From: JABDJL01 sp963664065
Lineage (GTDB): Bacteria; Pseudomonadota; Gammaproteobacteria; Xanthomonadales; SZUA-36
NCBI GenBank assembly: GCA_963664065.1
Contig: OY760942.1
Span: forward strand, 2,480,001-2,544,000
Direction of reading: 5' to 3'
Length of the DNA stretch: 64,000 bases
Below are positions 1 to 8,489 of this stretch, piece by piece. The number at the start of each line of letters is the position of its first letter. Within the stretch, counting starts at the first letter, position 1. The notes below the pieces were generated by a model. That model was not told the DNA's origin. It worked only from the letters and a program-made list of their open reading frames with translations, and made no database searches. The position numbers were made by a program, and so were the translations under genes.

Positions 1-1196
1 ATACCGCCCAGCGTATCACCACGGGCCACGACATAGCGTTCTGCCGTACGGTTTGCAGCAATCCAGGTTCCGGGCGGCGGGCGGCGGTAGAAGTAGTCAC
101 GTACCCCCTGGGAAATGGCTCGGCCCATACGCTGTTGAAATTTCTTTTGGGTCAACTTCTTTTCTTCGCCTGGATTGCTGATAAACGCAGTTTCCACCAG
201 CACCGAGGGCACATCGGGTGATTTCAACACCAGAAAGTTTGCACGGCCTGTTTTATTTTTGTGTGTTTTCCCGGCGTGCTTCAAAGAGCCAAGTATGCTG
301 TCTGCCACCTGGTTGCTGGCTTCCATGGTTGCGCTTTGTGAAAGGTCAAGCAACACTGAGGCGAGCATGTCGTCTTTTTGGTCCAGTTTCACCCCGCCTA
401 TCAGGTCGGACCGGTTCTCGCCGGCTGCCAGCAGTCGGGCATATTCGCTGCTGGCGCCACGCCGGGACAAAACAAACACCGAACTGCCACTGACTTTGGC
501 ATCCTTGAAAGCGTCGGCATGTATGGAAACAAAAAGGTCTGCACGAGCCTTACGGGCCTTTTCATATCTCTGCCGGTGCGCGATGTAGTAGTCACCGTCG
601 CGGATCAGCATGCCCTGCATTCCGGGTTCAGCATCAATCTGTTTCTTCAATTCCCGGGCGATCGCCAGCACGACATTCTTCTCGCGTATTCTCTTTGGCC
701 CTGAAGCACCCGGGTCTTCACCACCATGACCTGCATCGATGGCAATGATCACATCGCGGTTTGGTTTTTGTACGTCTGAAACGCGTTTGACGGTCGCCGA
801 CTGCTGCCCGGAGCCACTGAAAAGGTCTACCACCAGCCTGTGGCCATACTGGCCGGTGGGGGCAAGGATGAAACTTTTCATCTGGGCATGCTCGCTCAGA
901 TCAAGCACGATTCGAAGCGTATCGCCGGCAGGTTTTCCGTGTCGGACAGCAATAATGACTCCCGATTGCACAGATTCAGGATTAAATGATTTCTTGAGTT
1001 TTGAGGACAGCAGGTCAATCACGACACGATGCGGGTTTTGCAGCGTGAACAACTTGTATTCAGCGGGCTCGCTGAGATCAAGAACTGCCCTGGTTTTGTC
1101 GGGATCGGTCCACACCCGAAGATTGCTCACCTCGGTGGCCATTGCCTGAAGCGAACCGGTTAGAAGCAGAACAAATAAGATGCGGCGCAATACCAT
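1..1196 (-). CDS. amiB: N-acetylmuramoyl-L-alanine amidase, 3' end outside window
   Basis: Periplasmic zinc amidase that cuts the bond between muramic acid and the stem peptide during septum splitting. About 398 residues are visible. They show a signal peptide (MVLRRILFVLLLTGSLQA), an AMIN domain to about residue 130, then an Amidase_3 domain opening with DAGHGGEDPGASG and containing SIHADA and the catalytic-glutamate stretch VETAFISNPGEEKK. The last visible residues (YVVARGDTLGG) begin a LysM repeat, so the protein continues past base 1. The start is the ATG at 1194-1196, preceded by AAGGAGG. It follows nnr and tsaE on the same strand, as in other gammaproteobacteria where mutL comes next. 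Confidence 0.95.
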   Translation of the reverse strand, partial: MVLRRILFVLLLTGSLQAMATEVSNLRVWTDPDKTRAVLDLSEPAEYKLFTLQNPHRVVIDLLSSKLKKSFNPESVQSGVIIAVRHGKPAGDTLRIVLDLSEHAQMKSFILAPTGQYGHRLVVDLFSGSGQQSATVKRVSDVQKPNRDVIIAIDAGHGGEDPGASGPKRIREKNVVLAIARELKKQIDAEPGMQGMLIRDGDYYIAHRQRYEKARKARADLFVSIHADAFKDAKVSGSSVFVLSRRGASSEYARLLAAGENRSDLIGGVKLDQKDDMLASVLLDLSQSATMEASNQVADSILGSLKHAGKTHKNKTGRANFLVLKSPDVPSVLVETAFISNPGEEKKLTQKKFQQRMGRAISQGVRDYFYRRPPPGTWIAANRTAERYVVARGDTLGG

Positions 1197-1302
1197 ATTT
1201 GGCTTCAACCTCCTTGTCGACAATTTAATGATGAATTGCTTTTCCGGAAAAAGCAAGAGTTTTTCTTTAAAAACCGTTAGATATACGGACTAACTAGAAA
1301 GG

Positions 1303-1770
1303 TTATCGCAAATATTGAACCAGCTTGTTATAAAGAGTTCCGGTCGCTGGATTGTGACAGATGAACACAAGTTCACGTGATGCATCCGCATGGGAAAACC
1401 GTATTGTAAGGTCGGCAGCGCGGAGCCAGGCAGCGCCACGTTCCGGCCATTCAATCATGAATACCGTTTGTGGATTGTACAAATCCTCAAGGCCCAGGAA
1501 CTCCAGTTCACCTGCCTGGACAATGCGGTAGAGATCAACATGGACCAGTTCAATCTGTTCCAGGGTATATCGCTCCAAAAGCCCGTAGGTCGGGCTTTTA
1601 ACCCTTTTTTTGTATCCCAGTTGCCTTAATACAGAGCGGGTAAAGGTGGTTTTGCCGGCACCAAGATCACCCTGCAGGTATATGATCAATGGCGGCTCCA
1701 GGCCATCAGCCACCACTGATGCAAGCCGGCTCATGGCTGCTTCATCCAGAAGTCCGGTTTCCAATGACAT
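1303..1770 (-). CDS. tsaE: tRNA threonylcarbamoyladenosine biosynthesis ATPase TsaE
   Basis: P-loop ATPase that drives the TsaBD complex in making t6A37 on ANN-decoding tRNAs. The Walker A motif is GDLGAGKTTFTR, and TsaE-typical segments such as KSPTYGLLERY and HVDLYRI follow. The frame is open further upstream, but the ATG at 1768-1770 (MSLETGLLDEAAM) gives 155 residues, the usual family length, and starts 28 bases after the nnr stop. The longer form would overlap nnr by 100 bases and adds non-conserved sequence. Part of the nnr-tsaE-amiB operon. Confidence 0.93.
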   Translation of the reverse strand: MSLETGLLDEAAMSRLASVVADGLEPPLIIYLQGDLGAGKTTFTRSVLRQLGYKKRVKSPTYGLLERYTLEQIELVHVDLYRIVQAGELEFLGLEDLYNPQTVFMIEWPERGAAWLRAADLTIRFSHADASRELVFICHNPATGTLYNKLVQYLR

Positions 1771-1798
1771 GCTTGCTGCCTGGCCTTTCACGGGCAGC

Positions 1799-3280
1799 TC
1801 ATCGCAGAACCTGCGGGAGACTTTCGATAATGTCACCTGCCAGCATACCCCGTTCACCCAGAATGGCCGCCGCATGATCACCGGCTGCGGCATGCGCAAC
1901 TACGCCCGCTTGTGCTGCGTTCCATGGGTCGTCACACTGTCCGAGCAAAGAAGCAATGATGCCAGTCAGTACGTCCCCGCTACCTGCGGTGGCCATGCCC
2001 GGATTACCCAGGGGACAAATAGCGAATCCACCATTGGGTTCAGCAAGCACCGTACCGCAACCTTTCAGCACGACAATGCCACCATATTTCGCCGCCAGTT
2101 TGCGAGCGCTATCAACGCGATTCGCCTGAATCTCTTCAGTGCTGATTCCAAGTAGTCTGCCTGCTTCTGCCGGATGCGGTGTCAGTATCCATTTTTCCCT
2201 GCTGCAGGGTTTTTCGGCCAGCAGGTTCAGACCGTCAGCATCCACCAGCAGCGGCCTTTCAGAGCCCAGGCAGTTTAGAAAAAGTTCGCGCGACCAGTCA
2301 TTCAAACCGAGTCCGGGACCAACAGCCACCACCGTGGCCTTTTTTAGCAAGGCTGTCATGTCGCCCGTTTCCGAAACTCCATTGACCATCAACTCAGGCC
2401 TCGCCAGGTTCAAAACTGCCGAGTGAACCGGATGGGTGGCTATGGTGACCAGCCCGGAGCCGCACCTCAAGGCCGCCTCGCCGGCTAGCCTTACTGCACC
2501 GGCCATTCCGGCATTGCCGCCGGCAACCAGTACATGACCATACTGTCCCTTGTGTGAATTGCGCTTACGGTGCTTTGCTATTTGTGTCAATAGGTTTTCG
2601 CGAATTATAAATCCACTGTCGCTTATTGATTCATAAACAGTGCAAGGGATGTCCAGTGAATCAAATACCAGCTCGCCGGTGTAATCCGGACCGTCACAGG
2701 TGATCAGGCCTTGCTTGATTCCAATGAAACTGATGGTGAAATCAGAACGGAAAGCTATCCCCATCACCTGCCCCGTGTCAGCGTTCAGCCCCGAGGGGAT
2801 ATCCACAGCGAACCCGGGGCAGCGCTGAATATTCATCCAGTCAATCGCTTTCCGGTACTCACCTTTGACCGGCCGGTCCAGGCCGGTACCCAACAAGGCG
2901 TCAATAACGAGTTCCGGTGCTTCATGATCACTGACCGGTGGCCAGCGGTGCACCACACTATTGCCCTTGAGGAAGTCCTGCGCCGCAGTTCGAGCGTCTC
3001 CTTTGAGCTCCTCCGGAGGGCCTAGCGTGTAAAGGCAGACGGACTTGCCTGCATCCAGGGCCAACCTGGCGATGACGTAACCGTCGCCTGCGTTATTTCC
3101 GGCCCCACAGACCACGGCCCAGTTAACTGCAGCAGGAAAACGGCTCTCGGCGGCATCAAAAACCGCCCTCCCCGCCCTTTTCATCAGTTCATACCCCGGA
3201 ATTCCATGTTCATTGATCGCACAAGCATCCAGACACCTGACCTGCTCGGCGGTATACAATTTTGAGGCGAACTCTGACAT
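1799..3280 (-). CDS. nnr: bifunctional NAD(P)H-hydrate epimerase / ADP-dependent hydrate dehydratase
   Basis: Repairs NAD(P)HX, the hydrated and damaged form of NAD(P)H. The N-terminal half is the YjeF_N epimerase (VVCGAGNNAGDGYVIARLA). The C-terminal half is the ribokinase-like dehydratase with VAVGPGLG, VLKGCGTVLAEPNG and GNPGMATAGSGDVLTGIIAS. The product is 493 residues from the ATG at 3278-3280 (MSEFASKLYTAEQV). The open frame runs further upstream but into the divergent queG gene. Only 15 bases separate the two start codons. First gene of the nnr-tsaE-amiB operon. Confidence 0.94.
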   Translation of the reverse strand: MSEFASKLYTAEQVRCLDACAINEHGIPGYELMKRAGRAVFDAAESRFPAAVNWAVVCGAGNNAGDGYVIARLALDAGKSVCLYTLGPPEELKGDARTAAQDFLKGNSVVHRWPPVSDHEAPELVIDALLGTGLDRPVKGEYRKAIDWMNIQRCPGFAVDIPSGLNADTGQVMGIAFRSDFTISFIGIKQGLITCDGPDYTGELVFDSLDIPCTVYESISDSGFIIRENLLTQIAKHRKRNSHKGQYGHVLVAGGNAGMAGAVRLAGEAALRCGSGLVTIATHPVHSAVLNLARPELMVNGVSETGDMTALLKKATVVAVGPGLGLNDWSRELFLNCLGSERPLLVDADGLNLLAEKPCSREKWILTPHPAEAGRLLGISTEEIQANRVDSARKLAAKYGGIVVLKGCGTVLAEPNGGFAICPLGNPGMATAGSGDVLTGIIASLLGQCDDPWNAAQAGVVAHAAAGDHAAAILGERGMLAGDIIESLPQVLR

Positions 3281-3295
3281 GGATTCATTATAACG

Positions 3296-4399
3296 GTGAA
3301 CCAGCGATCTAAAACCAGTAGCCATCTTGATCCGGACAAGATCCACAGTCTTGCCGCCGACATCCGGCGCTGGGGTGCAGAGCTGGGTTTTCAACAACTG
3401 GGTTTCGCAGATACCGAGCTCAGTGATCATGAGTCTCACCTGGATAATTGGCTGAACAACAACTACCACGGCGAAATGGAATACATGTCCCGCCACGGTA
3501 CGCGCCGAAGCAGACCCGGCGAACTGGTCCCCGGTACCGTCAGGGTTATCTCGGTACGCATGGATTATTTACCGTCCGGCGCCACCGGTATTGAAGAGTT
3601 ACTTGAAGAACGCGACAAGGGGTTTGTCTCGCGTTACGCCCTGGGCAGGGATTACCACAAACTGATGCGTCAAAGGCTTCAGAAACTGTCTTCCAGGATT
3701 GAACAGCAGGTCGGGCCATTCGGATACCGCGTGTTTGTTGATTCCGCACCGGTGCTGGAAAAAGCGCTGGCAGAAAAAGCCGGCCTGGGATGGATAGGCA
3801 AACACAGCAACCTTTTGAACCGGGAAGCCGGCAGCTGGTTTTTCCTGGGCGAGATTTATACCGATCTGCCCCTGCCTGTTGACGAACCGGTAGCGGAACA
3901 CTGCGGGAGCTGTACCAAGTGTATCGATATATGTCCGACCCAAGCGATCGTCGCACCATTCCAGCTTGATGCCAGGAGGTGCATTTCTTATCTGACGATT
4001 GAGCTGCACGGTTCAATTCCTGAGGAATTCAGACCACTGATCGGAAACCGGATTTACGGTTGCGATGACTGCCAGGCAGTTTGCCCCTGGAATCGATTTG
4101 CACAGTTCACAAACGAAGATGATTTCAATCCAAGGCAGGGACTGGATGGCGCGCAACTGGTGGAACTGTTTGCCTGGGAGGAGGAAGAGTTTCTAAAACG
4201 CACGCAAGGAAGTGCCATCAGGAGAATTGGCCATTTGTGCTGGCTGCGGAACATCGCGGTGGCACTCGGTAATGCAGTCAGTAGCGAAAAAGTGATCAGC
4301 AGCCTTCGCGGCCGGGCTGATCATCCCTCTGAGATGGTACGCGAACATGTCGAGTGGGCCCTGTTGCAACACACTAGCCCGGGGTTCTCTGATCATTGA
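3296..4399 (+). CDS. queG: epoxyqueuosine reductase QueG
   Basis: Cobalamin-dependent iron-sulfur enzyme making the last step of queuosine synthesis on tRNA wobble bases (oQ to Q). Two ferredoxin-like 4Fe-4S clusters are visible: CGSCTKCIDICPTQAI with a further cysteine in RRCISYL, and GCDDCQAVCPWN. The length of 367 residues fits the family. The start is a GTG at 3296; the following MNQRSKTSS..ADIRRWGAELGFQQLGF aligns with the usual QueG amino end. Divergent from nnr with a 15-base gap, so its promoter must lie inside the nnr coding region or in that gap. Confidence 0.94.
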   Translation: MNQRSKTSSHLDPDKIHSLAADIRRWGAELGFQQLGFADTELSDHESHLDNWLNNNYHGEMEYMSRHGTRRSRPGELVPGTVRVISVRMDYLPSGATGIEELLEERDKGFVSRYALGRDYHKLMRQRLQKLSSRIEQQVGPFGYRVFVDSAPVLEKALAEKAGLGWIGKHSNLLNREAGSWFFLGEIYTDLPLPVDEPVAEHCGSCTKCIDICPTQAIVAPFQLDARRCISYLTIELHGSIPEEFRPLIGNRIYGCDDCQAVCPWNRFAQFTNEDDFNPRQGLDGAQLVELFAWEEEEFLKRTQGSAIRRIGHLCWLRNIAVALGNAVSSEKVISSLRGRADHPSEMVREHVEWALLQHTSPGFSDH

Positions 4400-4460
4400 A
4401 GGCTATGCTATTCTGCCTGCCTTTGAAAACACCCGTAACGGGCTCGGTGGAATCCGGACA

Positions 4461-5963
4461 ATGACCCTCATTGAAAAACTGAATCAATTGCGCAAACACG
4501 GCGGTTCGGTCCGCACTCCCGGCCTGCCGGACGAAATCATAATCCGATTCGCAGACCACGACCAGCAACTGGCGCAGGCCATAGACATGGCCTGCGAATC
4601 TTTCCAGTCCGTGCTTGACGAGATGCCGGAAATCCTGCAGATGGACGAATATCAGCAGGCACAAGCCGTGCAGGAAGGGTTTATCAATTTTTATCCGGAA
4701 GATGCCGTCAACCCCTATGTCAGCCTGGCCGGTGCAGGCCCTTGGCTAGTGACGCTCAAGGGTGCAGTGCTCTACGACTGTGGCGGCTACGGCATGTTGG
4801 GCTTCGGTCACGCTCCGGATGAAATCCTGGCAGCAATGAACGAGCCTCACGTGATGGCCAACATCATGACGCCCAGCATCAGTCAGAAAAGATTTATTGA
4901 TGCACTTCGTCGTGAAATCGGTCACACGCGTGGGTCTCAGCCTTTCAGCCGTTTCGTGTGCCTGAACAGTGGCTCTGAATCCGTCACGATGGCTGCACGT
5001 ATATCTGATATCAACGCCAAGTTGATGACCGACCCTGGTGGTGAACACGCCAACCAGCCCATTCGTATCCTGGGCCTGAAAGGCGCGTTTCACGGTCGCA
5101 CCGACCGACCTGCCCGTTTTTCTGATTCGACGCGCAAAAACTACTGCCGGCACCTGGCGAGTTTCCGGGACCAGGACAGCCTGATTACGGTAGAGCCCAA
5201 TAATCTCGAACAACTGCAGCAAGTGTTCAATTATGCCAACAGCAACGGTATCTTCATCGAGGCTTTCTTCCTGGAACCCGTGATGGGTGAAGGCAACCCG
5301 GGCAAGGCCATTAATGCTGAATTCTATTTACTGGCACGAAAACTTACCCGCGAGCACGGCGCGATGTTGCTGGTAGATTCAATCCAGGCCGGCCTTCGTG
5401 CTCATGGGGTGCTTTCTATCTGTGACTACCCTGGTTTTGAAGACCTCGAGCCACCCGATATGGAAACCTATTCCAAGGCACTAAATGGCGGCCAATATCC
5501 CCTTTCGGTACTGGCCTTGAGCAAAATGGCGGCGGCATTGTATCGCAAAGGTGTGTATGGCAATACCATGACCTCCAACCCCAGGGCGATGGATGTGGCG
5601 GTCTCGGTGCTTGAATCTGTGACACCGGAAATGCGGGAAAATATTTGTGCCAGGGGCCAGGAACTGCTTGAGAAGCTTGGGGCGTTACAAAGCCAGCTGG
5701 AGGGCAGAATCATTAATGTTCAGGGAACCGGTTTGCTGTTGAGTGCCGAACTCGATGCCCGAAGATTCAAAAGCCACGGTACTGGCTCCACAGAGGAGTA
5801 CATGCGCCTCAACGGTATCAACGTGATACACGGCGGTGAAAATTCTCTCCGTTATACCCCACATTTTTGCATGAACAGCGAGGAAGTGGATCTGTTGATC
5901 AAGGCCACCCGCACTGCGTTATTGCATGGACCCATGAAGGCAACTGCAAGCGAAGCAGCTTGA
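4461..5963 (+). CDS. class III PLP-dependent aminotransferase, substrate unknown
   Basis: Fold-type I class III transaminase of 500 residues. Visible family marks: the phosphate-binding stretch NSGSESVTMAARI, GLKGAFHGRTDRPA, the cofactor-contact aspartate in LLVDSIQAGLRAHG, and a likely Schiff-base lysine (about residue 339) in YSKALNGGQYPLS. The first 85 residues precede the catalytic domain and are not familiar to me. I chose the ATG at 4461 (MTLIEKLNQL); the frame is open upstream but overlaps queG. It starts 61 bases after queG. The substrate cannot be read from sequence; ornithine, lysine, GABA or a related amine are all possible. Confidence 0.8.
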   Translation: MTLIEKLNQLRKHGGSVRTPGLPDEIIIRFADHDQQLAQAIDMACESFQSVLDEMPEILQMDEYQQAQAVQEGFINFYPEDAVNPYVSLAGAGPWLVTLKGAVLYDCGGYGMLGFGHAPDEILAAMNEPHVMANIMTPSISQKRFIDALRREIGHTRGSQPFSRFVCLNSGSESVTMAARISDINAKLMTDPGGEHANQPIRILGLKGAFHGRTDRPARFSDSTRKNYCRHLASFRDQDSLITVEPNNLEQLQQVFNYANSNGIFIEAFFLEPVMGEGNPGKAINAEFYLLARKLTREHGAMLLVDSIQAGLRAHGVLSICDYPGFEDLEPPDMETYSKALNGGQYPLSVLALSKMAAALYRKGVYGNTMTSNPRAMDVAVSVLESVTPEMRENICARGQELLEKLGALQSQLEGRIINVQGTGLLLSAELDARRFKSHGTGSTEEYMRLNGINVIHGGENSLRYTPHFCMNSEEVDLLIKATRTALLHGPMKATASEAA

Positions 5964-6452
5964 ACTCGCGAAACCCGCCGCCGATTATTTCGGAAATTAT
6001 TCCGGATGTGCATTAATCCTGACCAGGGACCGCCATGATAAATCCCGACTGGAACTCGGGCTGGAACAATGTGCCATTCAGATCTCGCCGTGCTCTACCT
6101 TCAAAATCCTCAACGCGCTGATTGGCTTGCAGCAGGGGGTAGTTGGCGGACCCGGGCATTTGAAAAAACGGGATGGCATACCGCACAGCAGAAATGCCAA
6201 CAGCAGGTTCAGGAAATGCTGGTTCAGACCTCAGAGCTCCCCGGAACCATGCACGCCAAGACCGGCAGTTGTCTCAGGGCCGAAGATTCTGACCCTGATC
6301 ACGGGTGGTTTATCGGCTGGATCGATTGGGACAAAAACCGGAATCGAAATCTTGCTACCACCTGGTTCGTGATAAGCATCATTGGCGAGGAAGCGCGGGG
6401 CTGGAACGCACAAGCCATAGCCCTTGAACTCCTGAAGGAACTACAACCCTGA
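5938..6452 (+). pseudogene. decayed class D (OXA-type) beta-lactamase
   Basis: Remains of a serine class D beta-lactamase split over two reading frames. In one frame, bases about 6004-6160 encode CALILTRDRHDKSR..LEQCAIQISPCSTFKILNALIGLQQGV, carrying the S-T-F-K active-site motif of OXA enzymes. In another frame, bases about 6213-6452 encode MHAKTGSCLR..GWFIGWIDWD..TTWFVISIIGEEARG..IALELLKELQP, matching the KTG box, the WFxGW strand and the carboxyl end of the family. Only about 54 codons separate STFK from KTG instead of about 140, so the middle is deleted as well as frameshifted. No in-frame ATG or signal peptide remains at the 5' end. Confidence 0.75.
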
Positions 6453-6478
6453 ATAGAAGAGTTAAAGGAGAGAATGCA

Positions 6479-7081
6479 GTGGCACATCTAAGACCCTTGT
6501 CAAAAGAACACAGCCCGGAACTGGCTGAAGACTTTGAAATCTTCGAGCGCACCCTCGGTTTCGTCCCGAATAGTCTGCTGACCATGCAGAGGCGGCCCAA
6601 AATGGTTTCAGGTTTTGGCGTCCTGACCAAAGCAGTCATGGACCCTGCAGGTCCGGTTGATCTTGGATTTATGCGCCTGATTGCACATTTTTCAAGCCGT
6701 GCAGCCGGCTGCCAGTACTGCGAAGCGCATTCTCTGGTCGCAGCGAAAATTCATGGAATTTCCCAACACAAACTTGATGACATATGGAATTATCAAACCA
6801 GTCCTCACTATTCGACGGCGGAGAGGGTCGCACTGGACTACGCACTGGCGGCCGGATCGGTTCCCAATTCGGTGGATCATGAACTGGTATCTCAAATGAA
6901 GGAGCACTGGAGCGAAGAACAGATCGTGCAGATCCTCGGTGCTGTTTGTCTGTATGGTTTCCTTAACCGTTGGAATGACTCGATGGCCACGGATCTGGAA
7001 GATTCCCCAAGGGCAATGGGTGAGCGTGTGCTGAGCGAGGGTGGCTGGACGGGCGGCAAGCATATTGATGGCGATCGTTAA
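6479..7081 (+). CDS. carboxymuconolactone decarboxylase / AhpD-like family protein
   Basis: 200-residue all-helical AhpD-like protein. The redox motif CQYCEAHS (C78, C81, H84) matches the E..CxxC..H pattern of alkylhydroperoxidase-like members, so a thiol peroxidase or disulfide role is more likely than true decarboxylation. The GTG start at 6479 lies 8 bases after AAAGGAG; the ATG at 6474 is in another frame. It follows the beta-lactamase remnant by 26 bases. Its physiological partner is unknown. Confidence 0.8.
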   Translation: MAHLRPLSKEHSPELAEDFEIFERTLGFVPNSLLTMQRRPKMVSGFGVLTKAVMDPAGPVDLGFMRLIAHFSSRAAGCQYCEAHSLVAAKIHGISQHKLDDIWNYQTSPHYSTAERVALDYALAAGSVPNSVDHELVSQMKEHWSEEQIVQILGAVCLYGFLNRWNDSMATDLEDSPRAMGERVLSEGGWTGGKHIDGDR

Positions 7082-7085
7082 TAGC

Positions 7086-7168
7086 GTAGGAGCGATGACC
7101 ACATCGCGAATGGACGCACGGTGAGTGCTGACTGACACAATTCGCGAGCAGGTGCTCGCTCCCACAAC
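7086..7168. repeat. REP-like inverted pair (BIME-like)
   Basis: Two related palindromic units in opposite orientation. Unit 1 (7086-7110) reads GTAGGAGCGATG, ACCA, then CATCGCGAA. Unit 2 (7141-7168) is TTCGCGAGCA, GG, TGCTCGCTCC read the other way. Each folds into a 6-7 bp hairpin (GCGATG/CATCGC; GCGAGCA/TGCTCGC) and both keep the G(T)GGAGCG...CGCGAA frame typical of REP elements. They sit directly after the AhpD-like gene, the usual place for REPs. Confidence 0.65.
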
Positions 7169-7198
7169 TAGATCCAGGCAGCTAGGGTGGCGAATTTT

Positions 7199-7420
7199 TC
7201 AGAAAAAAGTCAGGAGGTTAAAAAACCAGACAGGTGCGAACATAAGCCCGCCCAGTAGTAAAATACCGACCACCACATTGCCCAATACCTGCGGGGCCAG
7301 CGTCTTTTCAGTGGTGATCAATTCAGGTGGCATCACCTGGACCGGCTCCGGGCAGGACTCCAGTGCCAGATTCTCTTTCTCAAGCTCGAATTCATGGTTT
7401 TTTTTCTGCACGACAACCAC
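7199..7420 (-). CDS. hypothetical small membrane protein
   Basis: I do not recognise this 73-residue frame. It has a charged N-terminal half (MVVVQKKNHEFELEKENLAL) and one hydrophobic C-terminal segment (LGNVVVGILLLGGLMFAPVW) that could span the membrane. The start would be GTG at 7418-7420 with AGAG just upstream. It lies between the REP pair and the WYL regulator, on the regulator's strand and about 100 bases downstream of it. Coding status is uncertain. Confidence 0.4.
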   Translation of the reverse strand: MVVVQKKNHEFELEKENLALESCPEPVQVMPPELITTEKTLAPQVLGNVVVGILLLGGLMFAPVWFFNLLTFF

Positions 7421-7520
7421 CTCTGTATTTCCACTTGCCCAATCAAGGATTTATTGGCACGGACTTAATGGAAACACAGGGTTTTCTCAAACCATGAGAA
7501 AACGAAACCTCAGATTTGGA

Positions 7521-8489
7521 TCAGGAATAAATTTTGACGGTATCGCTGGCCGAGGCCGCCACAGAATCGCGCAGGGAATCCGGTGATAGCACTTCGACCT
7601 CGGCACCATAGCGTAATATATCCATTTTCAATTCACGCGGGTCACTGAACGGGACCTTCAGTGTCCAGGCACCGTCCGAATCCATGCAACCCTGCTGATC
7701 CGGATGCCATTGCTCTTCTGCTACCCAGCGGGACATTTCCGGGGTAAATCTCAGTTCTGCCGTATGCTTTGCCGGACCGGAGAATATTCCGTAGGATTGG
7801 TCAAAGTGCGCCGCGAGAATATCCGGTTCCACATCCAGTGACTCTTCATCTACCAGCGTATGTTCCTTTATTCTTTCCAATGCAAAGCTGCGCAGTCCTT
7901 TTGCAGAATGACACCAGGCGTCCAGGTACCATGAATTCCGGTACTGGGTCAGTCTTTGTGGCGACACATCACGTTCACTGACCTCGTCCCTTCTGCGGCC
8001 ATGATAGTGAATATGCAGCCGCTGTCGTTTGATCAGCGTCGCAAGCACATCCTGGAACAGGTGCCCGGGCACCGCACGGCCGGCTACAGCCTGTATATGG
8101 ATCCGCGAGTCGCCCTGTTCAGTCTCCACGCCTTTTTGCCTCAGCAGTGAACTGATACGGCCCTGCAGTGACTCAAGCTCACCTTCCAGCAGACCGGGTT
8201 GTACATTACCCAGCACCTGCCTGGCTGTCAGCAGGGCCTGTAACTCTTGCGGGCTTATCCAGATACCCGGAAGCTCGAAGGGCTGTTCATAGCTGCGGTC
8301 GTAATAAAAGCCCCGCGTATCCGGATCCTGTTCCAGTGGAGCACCCAGAAAGTCTCTTAATTCCGCCACCAGGCGGTAAAACGTTGCCTGTGAACATTCC
8401 AGGCGGTCTATCAAGTCGTGGCGTGAAATAGGCGTACGCCTCTGGTTGAGAATATTGTGCAGGTGATAAAGACGCTCGACCTTTGACAT
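7521..8489 (-). CDS. YafY-like transcriptional regulator with HTH and WYL domains
   Basis: 322-residue DNA-binding regulator. A winged helix-turn-helix (residues about 1-60, SRHDLIDRLECSQATFYRLVAEL) is followed by a WYL ligand-sensing domain (about 145-225, with YRNSWYLDAWCHSAKGLRSF) and a WYL C-terminal extension. WYL proteins sense nucleic acids or nucleotides and often control DNA-damage or phage-defence genes; its target here is unknown. Its ATG overlaps the gltX stop codon as TGATG (8487-8491), so it is probably co-transcribed and translationally coupled with gltX. Confidence 0.9.
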   Translation of the reverse strand: MSKVERLYHLHNILNQRRTPISRHDLIDRLECSQATFYRLVAELRDFLGAPLEQDPDTRGFYYDRSYEQPFELPGIWISPQELQALLTARQVLGNVQPGLLEGELESLQGRISSLLRQKGVETEQGDSRIHIQAVAGRAVPGHLFQDVLATLIKRQRLHIHYHGRRRDEVSERDVSPQRLTQYRNSWYLDAWCHSAKGLRSFALERIKEHTLVDEESLDVEPDILAAHFDQSYGIFSGPAKHTAELRFTPEMSRWVAEEQWHPDQQGCMDSDGAWTLKVPFSDPRELKMDILRYGAEVEVLSPDSLRDSVAASASDTVKIYS

